DNA of 64,000 nucleotides from Flavobacteriia bacterium (lineage in GTDB: Bacteria; Bacteroidota; Bacteroidia; Flavobacteriales_D; Crocinitomicaceae): the NCBI GenBank assembly GCA_947446925.1, contig CANFHU010000008.1, forward strand, positions 52,220 through 116,219, written 5' to 3'. Below the pieces are notes generated by a model, which was not told the DNA's origin, made no database searches, and worked only from the letters and a program-made list of their open reading frames with translations. Position numbers and translations under genes: made by a program. This document shows positions 36,925 to 45,576 of the stretch, one piece after another (within the stretch, counting starts at the first letter, position 1; each line of letters starts with the position of its first letter).

Positions 36925-37632
36925 ATGTTAAAAGTAATTAGTACATTTTTTTTAGCGGGATTCCTGTTAGTGAGTTGTTCGATTGGACAAGGTTCAACAA
37001 AAACCGATTTGAGTCCATCTGAATTTTCAAAACAATTAACAGAAACAGAAAATCCAACGATTTTGGATGTGCGAACGCCTGGTGAATTTGGGGAAGGACA
37101 CATTCAAAACGCTTTGAATTTTGATTGGAATGGTGCAAGTTTCGATGCACAAGTTTCAAAATTAGATAAAAACAAAACTGTTTTTGTGTATTGTTTAAGT
37201 GGAGGAAGAAGTGGTTCAGCAGCAAGTCAATTACGTTCTAATGGATTTAAAAATGTGTTAGAATTAGATGGAGGTATGATGGCTTGGAGAAGTGCTGGTT
37301 TACCTGAAACAACAGATTCGAAAGTAATTAAACGTACAGGGATGACAACTTCGGAATTCGAGAAACTACTTCAAACAGAAAAGGTTGTATTAGTCGATTT
37401 TTATGCTGAGTGGTGTGGACCATGTAAAAAAATGAAACCATCTATTTTGGCTATTGAAAATGAAATGGCTTCCAACGTAAAGGTTATTCGTATTGATGTA
37501 GATAAAAATACGGAACTCGTAAAATCTTTTGGGATTTTGGAGATACCAATACTACGTGTTTACAAACAAGGGAAAATAACCTGGGAACAAAAGGGTTTCG
37601 TGGATAAAGAGGAGATAAAAAAGAATTTATAA
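36925..37632 (+). CDS. lipoprotein with rhodanese and thioredoxin domains
   Basis: 235 residues from the ATG at 36925; an earlier in-frame start lies inside the upstream gene. A lipoprotein signal peptide with lipobox LLVSC ends near residue 19. A rhodanese domain follows at about 30-125 (TILDVRTPGEFGEGHI, VYCLSGGRSGSAAS), then a thioredoxin domain at about 135-235 with DFYAEWCGPCKKMKP. Joining sulfur transfer and disulfide chemistry in one envelope protein fits reduction of a persulfide on the rhodanese Cys. It begins 2 nt after the second rhodanese and ends the operon before a 16-bp terminator. Confidence 0.88.
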   Translation: MLKVISTFFLAGFLLVSCSIGQGSTKTDLSPSEFSKQLTETENPTILDVRTPGEFGEGHIQNALNFDWNGASFDAQVSKLDKNKTVFVYCLSGGRSGSAASQLRSNGFKNVLELDGGMMAWRSAGLPETTDSKVIKRTGMTTSEFEKLLQTEKVVLVDFYAEWCGPCKKMKPSILAIENEMASNVKVIRIDVDKNTELVKSFGILEIPILRVYKQGKITWEQKGFVDKEEIKKNL

Positions 37633-37683
37633 TTTATAAATTGCTCCTAATCCAATAAACAATATTCATTTCAATTTTTAGCG

Positions 37684-37721
37684 AATCATTAAGCCAAGTT
37701 TTTTGACTTGGCTTAATGATT
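37684..37721 (+). terminator. strong bidirectional terminator hairpin
   Basis: A perfect 16-bp stem (37684-37699 with 37706-37721) encloses a 6-nt loop of five T and one G. T-rich and A-rich ends lie on each side. It sits between the converging rhodanese operon and the acyltransferase gene, so it can serve both strands. Confidence 0.8.
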
Positions 37722-37754
37722 TAAAATCAATTGCGAAACAATGTAATTAATGCG

Positions 37755-38900
37755 TTATTTGGGTTTATATTTTAAGAAAAGGTTCTCGAAAAAATGTTTT
37801 GAGATTGCAGCCAATAGTATTGTAAAAACAAGAACAACAGTATAATATAAAACTTGGTCCCAAGGTGAGTTCATGTGTATAAGATATTTTTTTAGAAAAT
37901 GAATTGTACCAAAAACTACAAGCATGTGGTACATATAAATACCATATGAAATTTCACCAAGATATCCTAAATACTTATTTTTCAATTTAATAATACTGCT
38001 TTCTACGGAGGATATACAAATAATAACATAAAGAAATAGAAAGTCTACTAATAGTGGAGAAAGTATGGGTGATTTGAAAATAGTATTCCAAACAAGGTTA
38101 TCTATATTAGAATGAAAAATTAAATACACAATAAGTGATACAAAAAGAATTATTTGAATTGGTATTTTAAAAAGAAAGTTTCTATTTAACAAATTTCCTT
38201 TTGTGTATAAAAAATATGCTCCAAGACCTCCAATAGCCATTGCTTCAAATTTGAAGATATTAACAATATAATTAAACAATTCATTTTGAATAACTAGAAG
38301 TCCCAAAAGATTTAAAATTATTTTTATGAAAATAATAGATATAAGCAAGTTTAAGATTTTGTTTTTATTCAATTTAAAAAGGGGAGCCCAAATCAAATAA
38401 AACACTTCTTCTACACCTATCGACCAAAGCGGTTCTAAAAAATGGTGACCAAAATAGAATGTTACTAAACATGGTAAAAAAAACACGAAATAATACCATG
38501 TATCTGTAAGATTATAAGGCATTTCGTAGTTTATATGTAAAAGTGAGAAAGCAAACGGCAATCCAATTGTACCGATAATTACCAATAAAAAGTACAAAGG
38601 CCAAATTCTTAGTATTCGTTTGAAATAAAATGTCTTAATATTTATTTTTCCAGTATTATTTTTTTCTTTTAATAGTAAATAAGTAATTAGAAATCCGCTA
38701 AGTACAAAGAAAAAAGTAACTGCATTACCTCCATTTCTAAATAAACTAAGCCATTCTAAATTATTTAGTTCATTTTTACTTTTAATGGTTTCGCTATGGT
38801 GCATGACAACAAATAACGCTGCAATAAATCGGAGTGAATTTAATCCATTAAAAATTGAAATATTTTTAAAGTCTACTATTTTACTTTTTTCAGTCTGCAT
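37755..38900 (-). CDS. acyltransferase 3 family membrane protein
   Basis: 381 residues with about ten membrane helices. The N-terminal LRFIAALFVVMHHSE carries the catalytic His of the OafA/NodX family. PLWSIGVEEVFYL near residues 158-170 is the second conserved block, and the C-terminus has GEISYGIYMYHMLV and a FFENLF segment. It should O-acetylate (or otherwise acylate) a cell-surface sugar using a cytoplasmic donor. It stands outside the polysaccharide locus, which has its own decayed acyltransferase remnant at 902-1202, so it may replace that function. No promoter with confidence was found. Confidence 0.85.
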   Translation of the reverse strand: MQTEKSKIVDFKNISIFNGLNSLRFIAALFVVMHHSETIKSKNELNNLEWLSLFRNGGNAVTFFFVLSGFLITYLLLKEKNNTGKINIKTFYFKRILRIWPLYFLLVIIGTIGLPFAFSLLHINYEMPYNLTDTWYYFVFFLPCLVTFYFGHHFLEPLWSIGVEEVFYLIWAPLFKLNKNKILNLLISIIFIKIILNLLGLLVIQNELFNYIVNIFKFEAMAIGGLGAYFLYTKGNLLNRNFLFKIPIQIILFVSLIVYLIFHSNIDNLVWNTIFKSPILSPLLVDFLFLYVIICISSVESSIIKLKNKYLGYLGEISYGIYMYHMLVVFGTIHFLKKYLIHMNSPWDQVLYYTVVLVFTILLAAISKHFFENLFLKYKPK

Positions 38901-39079
38901 TTGCTGGAAGATAATGTTCTATGCAATGATAATGGGCGTCAATGAAAAGTTTTCCCAATTATCTCATGCAAGATTAATTTTCAAATGTAGTAAATATTTG
39001 TTTCCATTACCTTTAATTAGATATACACAGTATTTTCAAATCAAAATGAAACAAAAGAAGTAAATCGAGTTTACATGTT

Positions 39080-39847
39080 TCAAAACTTCTCAATCGCACC
39101 TAAACCAAAAAGTGCATAGTCGTATTTTGCGGGATCTTTTGGGTCAAAACTACGCAAATGACCCATTAATTCTTCTAACGCCTTGCCGTCTGTTTGGGTT
39201 CTGGTAATTAAACCTAACTTTCTGGAAATGTTTGCTGTATGTACGTCTAGTGGTATCGATAATTCACTTGCTGATATTCTATTCCAGATTCCAAAATCTA
39301 CTTTGTTTGCATCTTCTCGGATCATCCAACGTAGATACATTTGAATTCTTTTCGCTGCGGAACCTTTTTCTGGATTCGAAAGGTGTTTTTCCGAACGAGA
39401 TTCGTGTGGTGTTTCTAAAAATCGTTTTCTAAACTGTATAATTCTCCCTGCCGTTCCAAATACGGTGGGATGTTGGGAGAATGCTTTTTCCATCCCTTCG
39501 TTTTGGTAAATGTTTTGAAGTGCGCGAAAGAAAAAATCTAAGTCAATGGTGTTAAATGTTCTGTGCACAAAGCTTATAGTCTCTAATTTATCCGAATTAT
39601 AATTCATTACGAACTCATACGGATCATTTCCCATGATTTGAACGAGTTTTTTTGCGCTGGTGATAATGGATCTCCGATTTCCCCATGCAATGGTAGCTAC
39701 TAAAAAACCAACGATTTCGATATCCTCCTTATTGGTAAATTGATGTACAATTGAAATGGGGTCGTCTGCAATAAAATTAGAAGTGTTGAATTCTTCGACT
39801 TTACGGTCTAAAAATTCTTTTAATTCTTTTGAGTCTAACATCTTCAA
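39080..39847 (-). CDS. TIGR02757 family protein
   Basis: 255 residues, lacking a signal peptide. VHQFTNKEDIEIVGFLVA followed by TIAWGNRRSII near residues 40-60 and WNRISASELSIPLDVHT near 190-210 are typical of the TIGR02757 family (DUF2400). Members are rich in alpha-helix and resemble HhH-GPD-like helical folds, but the role is unknown. It is about 20 nt downstream of the LolD-like ATPase, so all three genes from ribBA form a run. Confidence 0.75.
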   Translation of the reverse strand: MKMLDSKELKEFLDRKVEEFNTSNFIADDPISIVHQFTNKEDIEIVGFLVATIAWGNRRSIITSAKKLVQIMGNDPYEFVMNYNSDKLETISFVHRTFNTIDLDFFFRALQNIYQNEGMEKAFSQHPTVFGTAGRIIQFRKRFLETPHESRSEKHLSNPEKGSAAKRIQMYLRWMIREDANKVDFGIWNRISASELSIPLDVHTANISRKLGLITRTQTDGKALEELMGHLRSFDPKDPAKYDYALFGLGAIEKF

Positions 39848-39867
39848 ATCAACTAATTTTCAAATTT

Positions 39868-40521
39868 TCAAATTGAAAATTGTCCGTCTTTCATTACTAA
39901 CTTTCGATCCGTCATATTCGCTAACAGTTCGTTATGCGTAACAATGACAAACGTTTGATTAAAACGATCACGTAGATCAAAAAATAATCGGTGTAATTCT
40001 TCGGAATTTTTAGAATCTAAATTACCAGATGGTTCATCTGCAAAAATTACTTTCGGTCGGTTTATTAAGGAACGAGCAACAGCAATACGTTGTTGTTCAC
40101 CACCTGAGAGCTCCGAAGGTTTATGTTCTGCTCGGTGTTGAACTCCCAGTAATTCAAAAATTTCTAGTGCGTTTTTTTTTGCTTCAGCAACAGATGTACC
40201 TTTTATAAGGGCAGGTAATATTGTATTTTCTATAGCTGTAAATTCCGGTAATAACTGATGAAACTGAAATATAAATCCAATATGTTGGTTACGAAAAGCG
40301 GCTAACTTCTTTTGTGAAAGTTGAAAAGGATTTATACCGTCAATGGTTAATATTCCATTTTGTGGCGTTTCTAAAGTTCCTAATATCTGTAAAAGCGTGG
40401 TTTTTCCAGCACCAGAGGAACCAACAATCGAAACTATTTCACCTTGTTGTACAGTTAAGTCTACGCCATTTAAAACACGTAAATCACCATAGTGGTGTGA
40501 AATTCCTCGAGCAACTAACAT
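39868..40521 (-). CDS. lolD: LolD-like ABC transporter ATP-binding protein
   Basis: 217 residues. The Walker A motif is [11 protein letters not shown] near residues 35-45, the Q-loop is in [12 protein letters not shown], the signature is [12 protein letters not shown], and Walker B is [13 protein letters not shown]. This length and the FHQLLPEF segment fit the MacB/LolD group, which drives lipoprotein release from the inner membrane through LolCE-like permeases. The permease gene is not next to it, which is common in Bacteroidota. It begins at the last base of ribBA. Confidence 0.85.
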   Translation of the reverse strand: MLVARGISHHYGDLRVLNGVDLTVQQGEIVSIVGSSGAGKTTLLQILGTLETPQNGILTIDGINPFQLSQKKLAAFRNQHIGFIFQFHQLLPEFTAIENTILPALIKGTSVAEAKKNALEIFELLGVQHRAEHKPSELSGGEQQRIAVARSLINRPKVIFADEPSGNLDSKNSEELHRLFFDLRDRFNQTFVIVTHNELLANMTDRKLVMKDGQFSI

Positions 40522-41738
40522 TATTTACCACGCATTATTAAGGAATGTCCCATTTTATCGCGTTTTGTACGTAAATAGGATTCGTTATGAATGTTACTTT
40601 CAATTTCAATAGCAACATTTTCAACGATTTCTAAACCATATCCAACTAAGCCAGTTCTTTTTGTTGGGTTATTGGATAGCAAACGCATTTTATTTACCCC
40701 TAATTGACGTAGTATTTGTGCACCGATTCCATAATCACGTTCATCTCCTTTGAAGCCTAATTGTAAATTAGCTTCCACAGTATCTAAACCTTCTTCTTGC
40801 AATTTGTATGCTTTCAATTTATTAATCAAACCGATGCCACGACCTTCTTGATTCATATACACAATGACACCTTTTCCTTCTTTTTCAATTAGTTCCATTG
40901 CTTTTTCTAATTGTGGTCCACAATCACATCGGCAAGAACCGAAAACGTCTCCAGTAATACAGGAAGAGTGAACACGTACAAGAATTGCTTCATCTTCTTT
41001 CCAAGTTCCTTTCACCAAAGCCAAATGTTCTTGTTTGGAGTTTTTTACTTGAAAAGCATGTAGTCTAAAGTCACCAGCTTCGGTAGGCATTTCTACCGAA
41101 ACAACTTCATCGATTAGCGTATCATGTTTTAAACGATACTCGATCAAATCAGCAATAGAAATTATTTTAAGATCAAATTTTTCGGCAATTACAAGTAATT
41201 CAGGCAAACGTGCCATCGTACCATCCTCATTTAAGATTTCGACGATAATTCCAGCAGGTTCAAATCCAGCTAATTTAGCCAGGTCAATCGCTGCTTCGGT
41301 GTGTCCAGCACGACGTAAAACACCTTCTTTTTTAGCACGTAAGGGGAAAATATGTCCAGGTTTACCTAAGTCGTTTGGGTCCAGTTTTGGATCGATTAAA
41401 GCAAGGATTGTTTTTGCTCTATCTTGTGCGGAAATTCCTGTTGTACATCCATGTCCATTTAAATCTACGGATACGGTAAAAGGAGTTTCGTAAGCAGCTG
41501 AATTTGTTTGAACCATTAAGTTTAGACCAATTTCATCACATCGATCTTCTACCAAAGGAGCACAAATTAAACCACGACCATGCGTTGCCATAAAATTTAT
41601 TAACTCCGGAGTGGCGTTACGAGCTGCAGTTAAAAAGTCACCTTCGTTCTCTCTATCTTCATCATCGACAACAATGATTACTTTACCCGCTTTGATATCT
41701 TCAATTGCTTCTTCTATGGTATTCAGTGCTTTAGCCAT
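40521..41738 (-). CDS. ribBA: bifunctional 3,4-dihydroxy-2-butanone-4-phosphate synthase / GTP cyclohydrolase II
   Basis: 405 residues, normal for the fusion. The N-terminal RibB half has [13 protein letters not shown] near residues 23-35 and [12 protein letters not shown] near 138-149. The C-terminal RibA half has [19 protein letters not shown] near 257-275, which holds the three zinc Cys, and [11 protein letters not shown]. It gives the two starting compounds of riboflavin synthesis. No FMN riboswitch could be seen in the 115 nt upstream. A 13-nt inverted site (TGACGTAAATTTA) lies just upstream and may link its control to the XRE/S24 regulator. Confidence 0.95.
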   Translation of the reverse strand: MAKALNTIEEAIEDIKAGKVIIVVDDEDRENEGDFLTAARNATPELINFMATHGRGLICAPLVEDRCDEIGLNLMVQTNSAAYETPFTVSVDLNGHGCTTGISAQDRAKTILALIDPKLDPNDLGKPGHIFPLRAKKEGVLRRAGHTEAAIDLAKLAGFEPAGIIVEILNEDGTMARLPELLVIAEKFDLKIISIADLIEYRLKHDTLIDEVVSVEMPTEAGDFRLHAFQVKNSKQEHLALVKGTWKEDEAILVRVHSSCITGDVFGSCRCDCGPQLEKAMELIEKEGKGVIVYMNQEGRGIGLINKLKAYKLQEEGLDTVEANLQLGFKGDERDYGIGAQILRQLGVNKMRLLSNNPTKRTGLVGYGLEIVENVAIEIESNIHNESYLRTKRDKMGHSLIMRGK

Positions 41739-41751
41739 CTTGTATAATTTG

Positions 41752-41831
41752 TGACGTAAATTTACGCAATTTTTTTCTGATTTTTTTTTGTTTTTTTTTG
41801 TGAAATGAAATATTTGATTAAATTTACGTCA
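41752..41831. promoter_or_regulatory. paired inverted operator-like sites between ribBA and the XRE/S24 gene
   Basis: The 13-mer TGACGTAAATTTA occurs at 41752-41764 and in reverse complement at 41819-41831. The left copy is extended to a 12-bp palindrome, CGTAAATTTACG, at 41755-41766. T-tracts lie between them. Placement in the shared upstream region of two divergent genes fits an operator, possibly of the adjacent regulator. Confidence 0.5.
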
Positions 41832-41853
41832 ATAACGTTTAAATAATAATCAA

Positions 41854-42654
41854 ATGATCGGTCATAATATCAAAATGCTTCGTAAAAGAAAAGGGAAATC
41901 ACAAGAAGAAGTATCGGGAGAACTTGGTTTAACTCGTTCAAGTTATAGTGGTTATGAAAATGGAGTGGCTGAACCAAGTGTGGAAACATTGATTTTGGTT
42001 TGTGACTATTTTATGATAAGTCTGGATGTTTTATTACGAAAAGATTTCAGTAAATTGACGGAACGTGAATGGGAGGAAATTGACAAAGGAATTACAAAAG
42101 ATATAAAAGGTACTAATTTACGTGTATTAACCACAGTGGTAGATTCGGAAGATAACGAATTGATTGAAATGATTCCGATTAAAGCAAGTGCTGGATATAC
42201 CTCTGGTTATGCAGATGCAGATTACCTAAAAGCCTTACCTACATTTAATTTACCGTTTCTATCTAAAGAAAAAAAGTACCGTTCTTTTCCAATCCAAGGG
42301 GATAGTATGCCTCCTGTAAGTGAAGGTTCACATGTGGTCGCTGAGTTTATCCAAAATTGGACTTCCATCAAAAATGGTACTCCTTGTATTATCGTGACAA
42401 AAGATGATGGAATTGTGTTCAAAATCGTTTATAACCATATTAACGACAATCAATCGCTACAATTGTGTTCTACGAATCCATTTTACAAACCGTATTTTAT
42501 TCACGTAAATAAAGTGATTGAAGTATGGAAATTTGTGAATTACATTGCTTCCGATTTGCCAGATTTACGTTTTGATGACAATCAATTACGCAAATCTTTG
42601 GTAGATTTGCAAAAAGAAGTTTCAGAAATCAAAAATGTATTGATGCGAAACTAA
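41854..42654 (+). CDS. XRE-family regulator with S24-like peptidase/sensor domain
   Basis: 266 residues. The N-terminal helix-turn-helix spans about residues 5-58 (MLRKRKGKSQEEVSGELG, SSYSGYENGVAEPS). A C-terminal S24/LexA-like domain has PIQGDSMPPVSEGSHVV near residues 146-162 with the catalytic Ser of GDSM, and a Lys in GIVFKIVYN near 190. LexA- and CI-type repressors cleave themselves at such a site, but no clear Ala-Gly cleavage site is seen in the linker. It is followed by a MarR gene on the same strand and is divergent from ribBA. Confidence 0.8.
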   Translation: MIGHNIKMLRKRKGKSQEEVSGELGLTRSSYSGYENGVAEPSVETLILVCDYFMISLDVLLRKDFSKLTEREWEEIDKGITKDIKGTNLRVLTTVVDSEDNELIEMIPIKASAGYTSGYADADYLKALPTFNLPFLSKEKKYRSFPIQGDSMPPVSEGSHVVAEFIQNWTSIKNGTPCIIVTKDDGIVFKIVYNHINDNQSLQLCSTNPFYKPYFIHVNKVIEVWKFVNYIASDLPDLRFDDNQLRKSLVDLQKEVSEIKNVLMRN

Positions 42655-42667
42655 TAAACCCTATTCT

Positions 42668-43111
42668 ATGGAAATTGGTAAAGAAATCAATACGACATTT
42701 GCCTCTTCAAACATTAAAGCGCTTGTAAATATTCGGTATACGAACAATTGGATGGCGAGTTTACAAAATAAATACATGGCGCGGCATGATTTAAGTATGC
42801 CACAATTTAATATACTGCGAATTTTACGAGGGGCTAAGAAAAAACTAAACGTAAATACCGTTAAAGATCGTATGATTGAAAAGTCACCCAATACCACGCG
42901 ACTTATGGATAAATTGTGTGATAAAAAATTAATCGAACGTATACGCAACGAAAAAGATAAACGAATTATTGAGGTTGTAATTACCAAGAAAGGACTCGAT
43001 TTATTAGATACCATCGATGTTGATTTCGAAAAAGAATTAATGTTTGTCAATAACCTAACAGAGGAAGAATCGGAATTACTTAGTAATTTATTGGATAAAA
43101 TTAGAAGTTAA
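42668..43111 (+). CDS. MarR family transcriptional regulator
   Basis: 147 residues. The winged helix has LNVNTVKDRMIEKSPNTTRLMDK-type sequence near residues 58-80, and KRIIEVVITKKGLDLLD is the wing. It begins 13 nt after the XRE/S24 gene, probably on one transcript. The ligand and targets are unknown. It may regulate itself or the neighbouring regulator; there is no efflux gene here as often seen for MarR. Confidence 0.85.
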   Translation: MEIGKEINTTFASSNIKALVNIRYTNNWMASLQNKYMARHDLSMPQFNILRILRGAKKKLNVNTVKDRMIEKSPNTTRLMDKLCDKKLIERIRNEKDKRIIEVVITKKGLDLLDTIDVDFEKELMFVNNLTEEESELLSNLLDKIRS

Positions 43112-43222
43112 TGCAAATTTCATGAAAAATTGAAATTAAGTTTATATTCATTTAAAAAATCAAATTTAATTCAACTTGCATTAAATTAACAGGGGGTGTT
43201 TGAAAAATAAATATTGTTTTTT

Positions 43223-43252
43223 TTGAAATACCCCCTAAAAAAAATACCTTTG
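43223..43252 (+). promoter_or_regulatory. promoter of the type III glutamine synthetase, TTG-N19-TACCTTTG
   Basis: TTG at 43223-43225 and TACCTTTG at 43245-43252 are 19 nt apart, the ideal spacing. The leader would be about 13 nt. It is the best promoter match in the window. Confidence 0.75.
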
Positions 43253-43271
43253 TAGCGAAAAATTTAATTTT

Positions 43272-45461
43272 ATGGCTACAATTAGACAACAGGCGTATCA
43301 AGATGTATTAAACCGTAAGGCGAATCATTCGGATTACAATGGTAAAATCTCTTCTTTATTTGGTGAAAATGTATTTCATTTAGATGTAATGCGTGAATTT
43401 TTACCTGGAGATGCATACAAAAGCATGGTAGATGCAATCAACAGTGGTAATGGGGTACGTTTAGATCGTAAAATGGCGGATCAAGTTGCTTCAGCAATGA
43501 AAGATTGGGCTTTAACGAAAGGTGCTACACATTATACGCACTGGTTTCAACCATTAACTGGTTCTACAGCTGAAAAACATGATGCATTCTTTAAACCTGT
43601 TGGACCTGGAAGAGCGATAGAAAAATTTGATGGTGATTTATTGGTGCAACAAGAGCCAGATGCTTCTTCGTTCCCAAATGGTGGTATTCGTAACACCTTT
43701 GAAGCAAGAGGGTATACTGCTTGGGATCCATCTTCTCCAGCCTTTGTAATCGGTAAAACATTGTGTGTTCCTACGATTTTTATTTCCTACACAGGAGAAT
43801 CCTTAGATTTTAAAATGCCATTAATTAAGGCACTTCATGCTGTAGATGAAGCAGCGGTAGAAGTTTGCCAATATTTTGATAAAAACGTTGTAAAAGTAAA
43901 TGCAACTTTAGGTTGGGAGCAAGAATATTTCCTAATTGACAAAGCGTTCTACAATGCACGTCCAGATATCATGATGACTGGTAGAGCATTGTTCGGGCAT
44001 GCATCTGCGAAAGGTCAACAATTAGAAGACCATTATTTTGGTTCAATTCCAGAAAGAGTAGAGGCATTTATGCGTGACTTCGAACAAGAAGCGGTACGTC
44101 TAGGTATTCCTGTTACTACTCGTCACAATGAGGTAGCACCAAACCAATACGAATGTGCTCCAATTTTTGAAGAATGTAATTTAGCGAATGACCACAACTT
44201 ATTGTTGATGGATTTATTGGAGAAAATTGCAATCAACCACAATTTCCATATTTTATTACATGAAAAACCATTTTCAGGTGTAAACGGTTCTGGTAAACAC
44301 AACAACTGGTCTTTATCTACAAATACAGGGGTTAATTTGTTAGCACCTGGAAAAAATCCAAAATCTAACTTACAATTCTTAACGTTCTTTGTTAATACAA
44401 TTGCAGCAATCCATAATAACGCGGATTTATTGAGAGCATGTATCGTTTCAGCAAGTAATGACCACCGTTTAGGTGCAAACGAAGCGCCACCTGCAATAAT
44501 CTCTACGTTTATTGGTTCGCATTTATCTTCCATGTTAGATGAATTGGAGAAAAATGTGAAGTCTGGGAAAATGACACCGCAAGACAAAACAGAGTTGAAA
44601 CTAAATATTGGTAAAATTCCACAAATCATGTTGGATAATACCGATAGAAATAGAACTTCTCCTTTTGCTTTTACAGGAAATAAATTTGAGTTCAGAGCAG
44701 TAGGTTCATCTGCAAACTGTGCATCTGCAATGATTGTATTAAATACAATTATGGCTGACCAATTGATTCAATTCAAAAAAGATGTGGATGCTAGAATCAA
44801 TGCAGGTGATGCGAAAGATGAAGCAATTTTGAAAGAGTTACAAAAGTTAATTACACACTCTAAGAAAATTCGTTTTGAAGGAAATGGATATGGCGATGAG
44901 TGGGTGAAAGAAGCAGAAAAAAGAGGTTTAAATAACTTTAAAGATACACCACGTGCATTAGGTGTTTGGACAGAAAAGAAAACGATTGAAATGTTTGAGA
45001 AATTAAATGTTTTAACGGAAAGAGAGATTGAAGCGCGTAAAGACATCGATTTTGAAAATTATATACATAAAATTCAAATTGAGGCACGTTTAATAGGGGA
45101 GTTATCGCAAAACCAAATTATTCCAGCGGTAATTGAATACCAAAACAGATTAATTCAAAATGTACAAGGTTTGAATGCAATCCTTGGTTCGGATGCTAAA
45201 GCAGCTACGAAATCGCAAGTAGAATTGATTACAAAAATTTCAACACACTTGAATGCTTTAAAATCCTTGTGTGATACCATGCTGGAAGAAAGAAAGAAAG
45301 TAAACAAAATCGAGAATATCGAAGAAAAAGCAGTTGCTTATTGTGATAAAGTAAAAGTTTATTTTGACGAAATTCGTTACCATGCGGATAAATTAGAATT
45401 ATTAGTAGATGATGAATTATGGCCTTTGGCTAAGTTTAGAGAAATGCTTTTCACGAAGTAA
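43272..45461 (+). CDS. glnN: glutamine synthetase type III
   Basis: 729 residues, the length of the GSIII (GlnN) class found in Bacteroidota and cyanobacteria. GWEQEYFLID near residues 216-225 binds ammonia or glutamate and metal, GSGKHNNWSLSTNTG near 340-354 is the GSIII nucleotide signature, and NRTSPFAFTGNKFEFRAVG near 459-477 is the phosphate-binding region. It makes glutamine from glutamate, ammonia and ATP and forms a large oligomer in the cytoplasm. It stands as a single-gene unit with a strong promoter and terminator. Confidence 0.97.
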   Translation: MATIRQQAYQDVLNRKANHSDYNGKISSLFGENVFHLDVMREFLPGDAYKSMVDAINSGNGVRLDRKMADQVASAMKDWALTKGATHYTHWFQPLTGSTAEKHDAFFKPVGPGRAIEKFDGDLLVQQEPDASSFPNGGIRNTFEARGYTAWDPSSPAFVIGKTLCVPTIFISYTGESLDFKMPLIKALHAVDEAAVEVCQYFDKNVVKVNATLGWEQEYFLIDKAFYNARPDIMMTGRALFGHASAKGQQLEDHYFGSIPERVEAFMRDFEQEAVRLGIPVTTRHNEVAPNQYECAPIFEECNLANDHNLLLMDLLEKIAINHNFHILLHEKPFSGVNGSGKHNNWSLSTNTGVNLLAPGKNPKSNLQFLTFFVNTIAAIHNNADLLRACIVSASNDHRLGANEAPPAIISTFIGSHLSSMLDELEKNVKSGKMTPQDKTELKLNIGKIPQIMLDNTDRNRTSPFAFTGNKFEFRAVGSSANCASAMIVLNTIMADQLIQFKKDVDARINAGDAKDEAILKELQKLITHSKKIRFEGNGYGDEWVKEAEKRGLNNFKDTPRALGVWTEKKTIEMFEKLNVLTEREIEARKDIDFENYIHKIQIEARLIGELSQNQIIPAVIEYQNRLIQNVQGLNAILGSDAKAATKSQVELITKISTHLNALKSLCDTMLEERKKVNKIENIEEKAVAYCDKVKVYFDEIRYHADKLELLVDDELWPLAKFREMLFTK

Positions 45462-45480
45462 TTAATTAATTGCACGAATC

Positions 45481-45513
45481 AAAAACGCGGTAGTATATCT
45501 ATCGCGTTTTTTT
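45481..45513 (+). terminator. rho-independent terminator after glnN
   Basis: A stem AAAAACGCGGTAG / CTATCGCGTTTTT (one G-T pair, 5-nt loop) is followed by a run of T. It lies 20 nt after the glnN stop. Confidence 0.8.
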
Positions 45514-45576
45514 GTTAAATTCGATCCTAAATTTTGTGATTTCTAATCACGATGAAGCCATACAAGGCACTATATT

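Noticed and set aside
38785-39063. A 92-codon plus-strand frame over the start of the acyltransferase gene
   Set aside because: It overlaps the well-supported gene in the opposite direction and has no family features.
41739-41853. FMN riboswitch upstream of ribBA
   Set aside because: Only 115 bases, mostly A/T tracts; none of the conserved FMN aptamer segments could be found.
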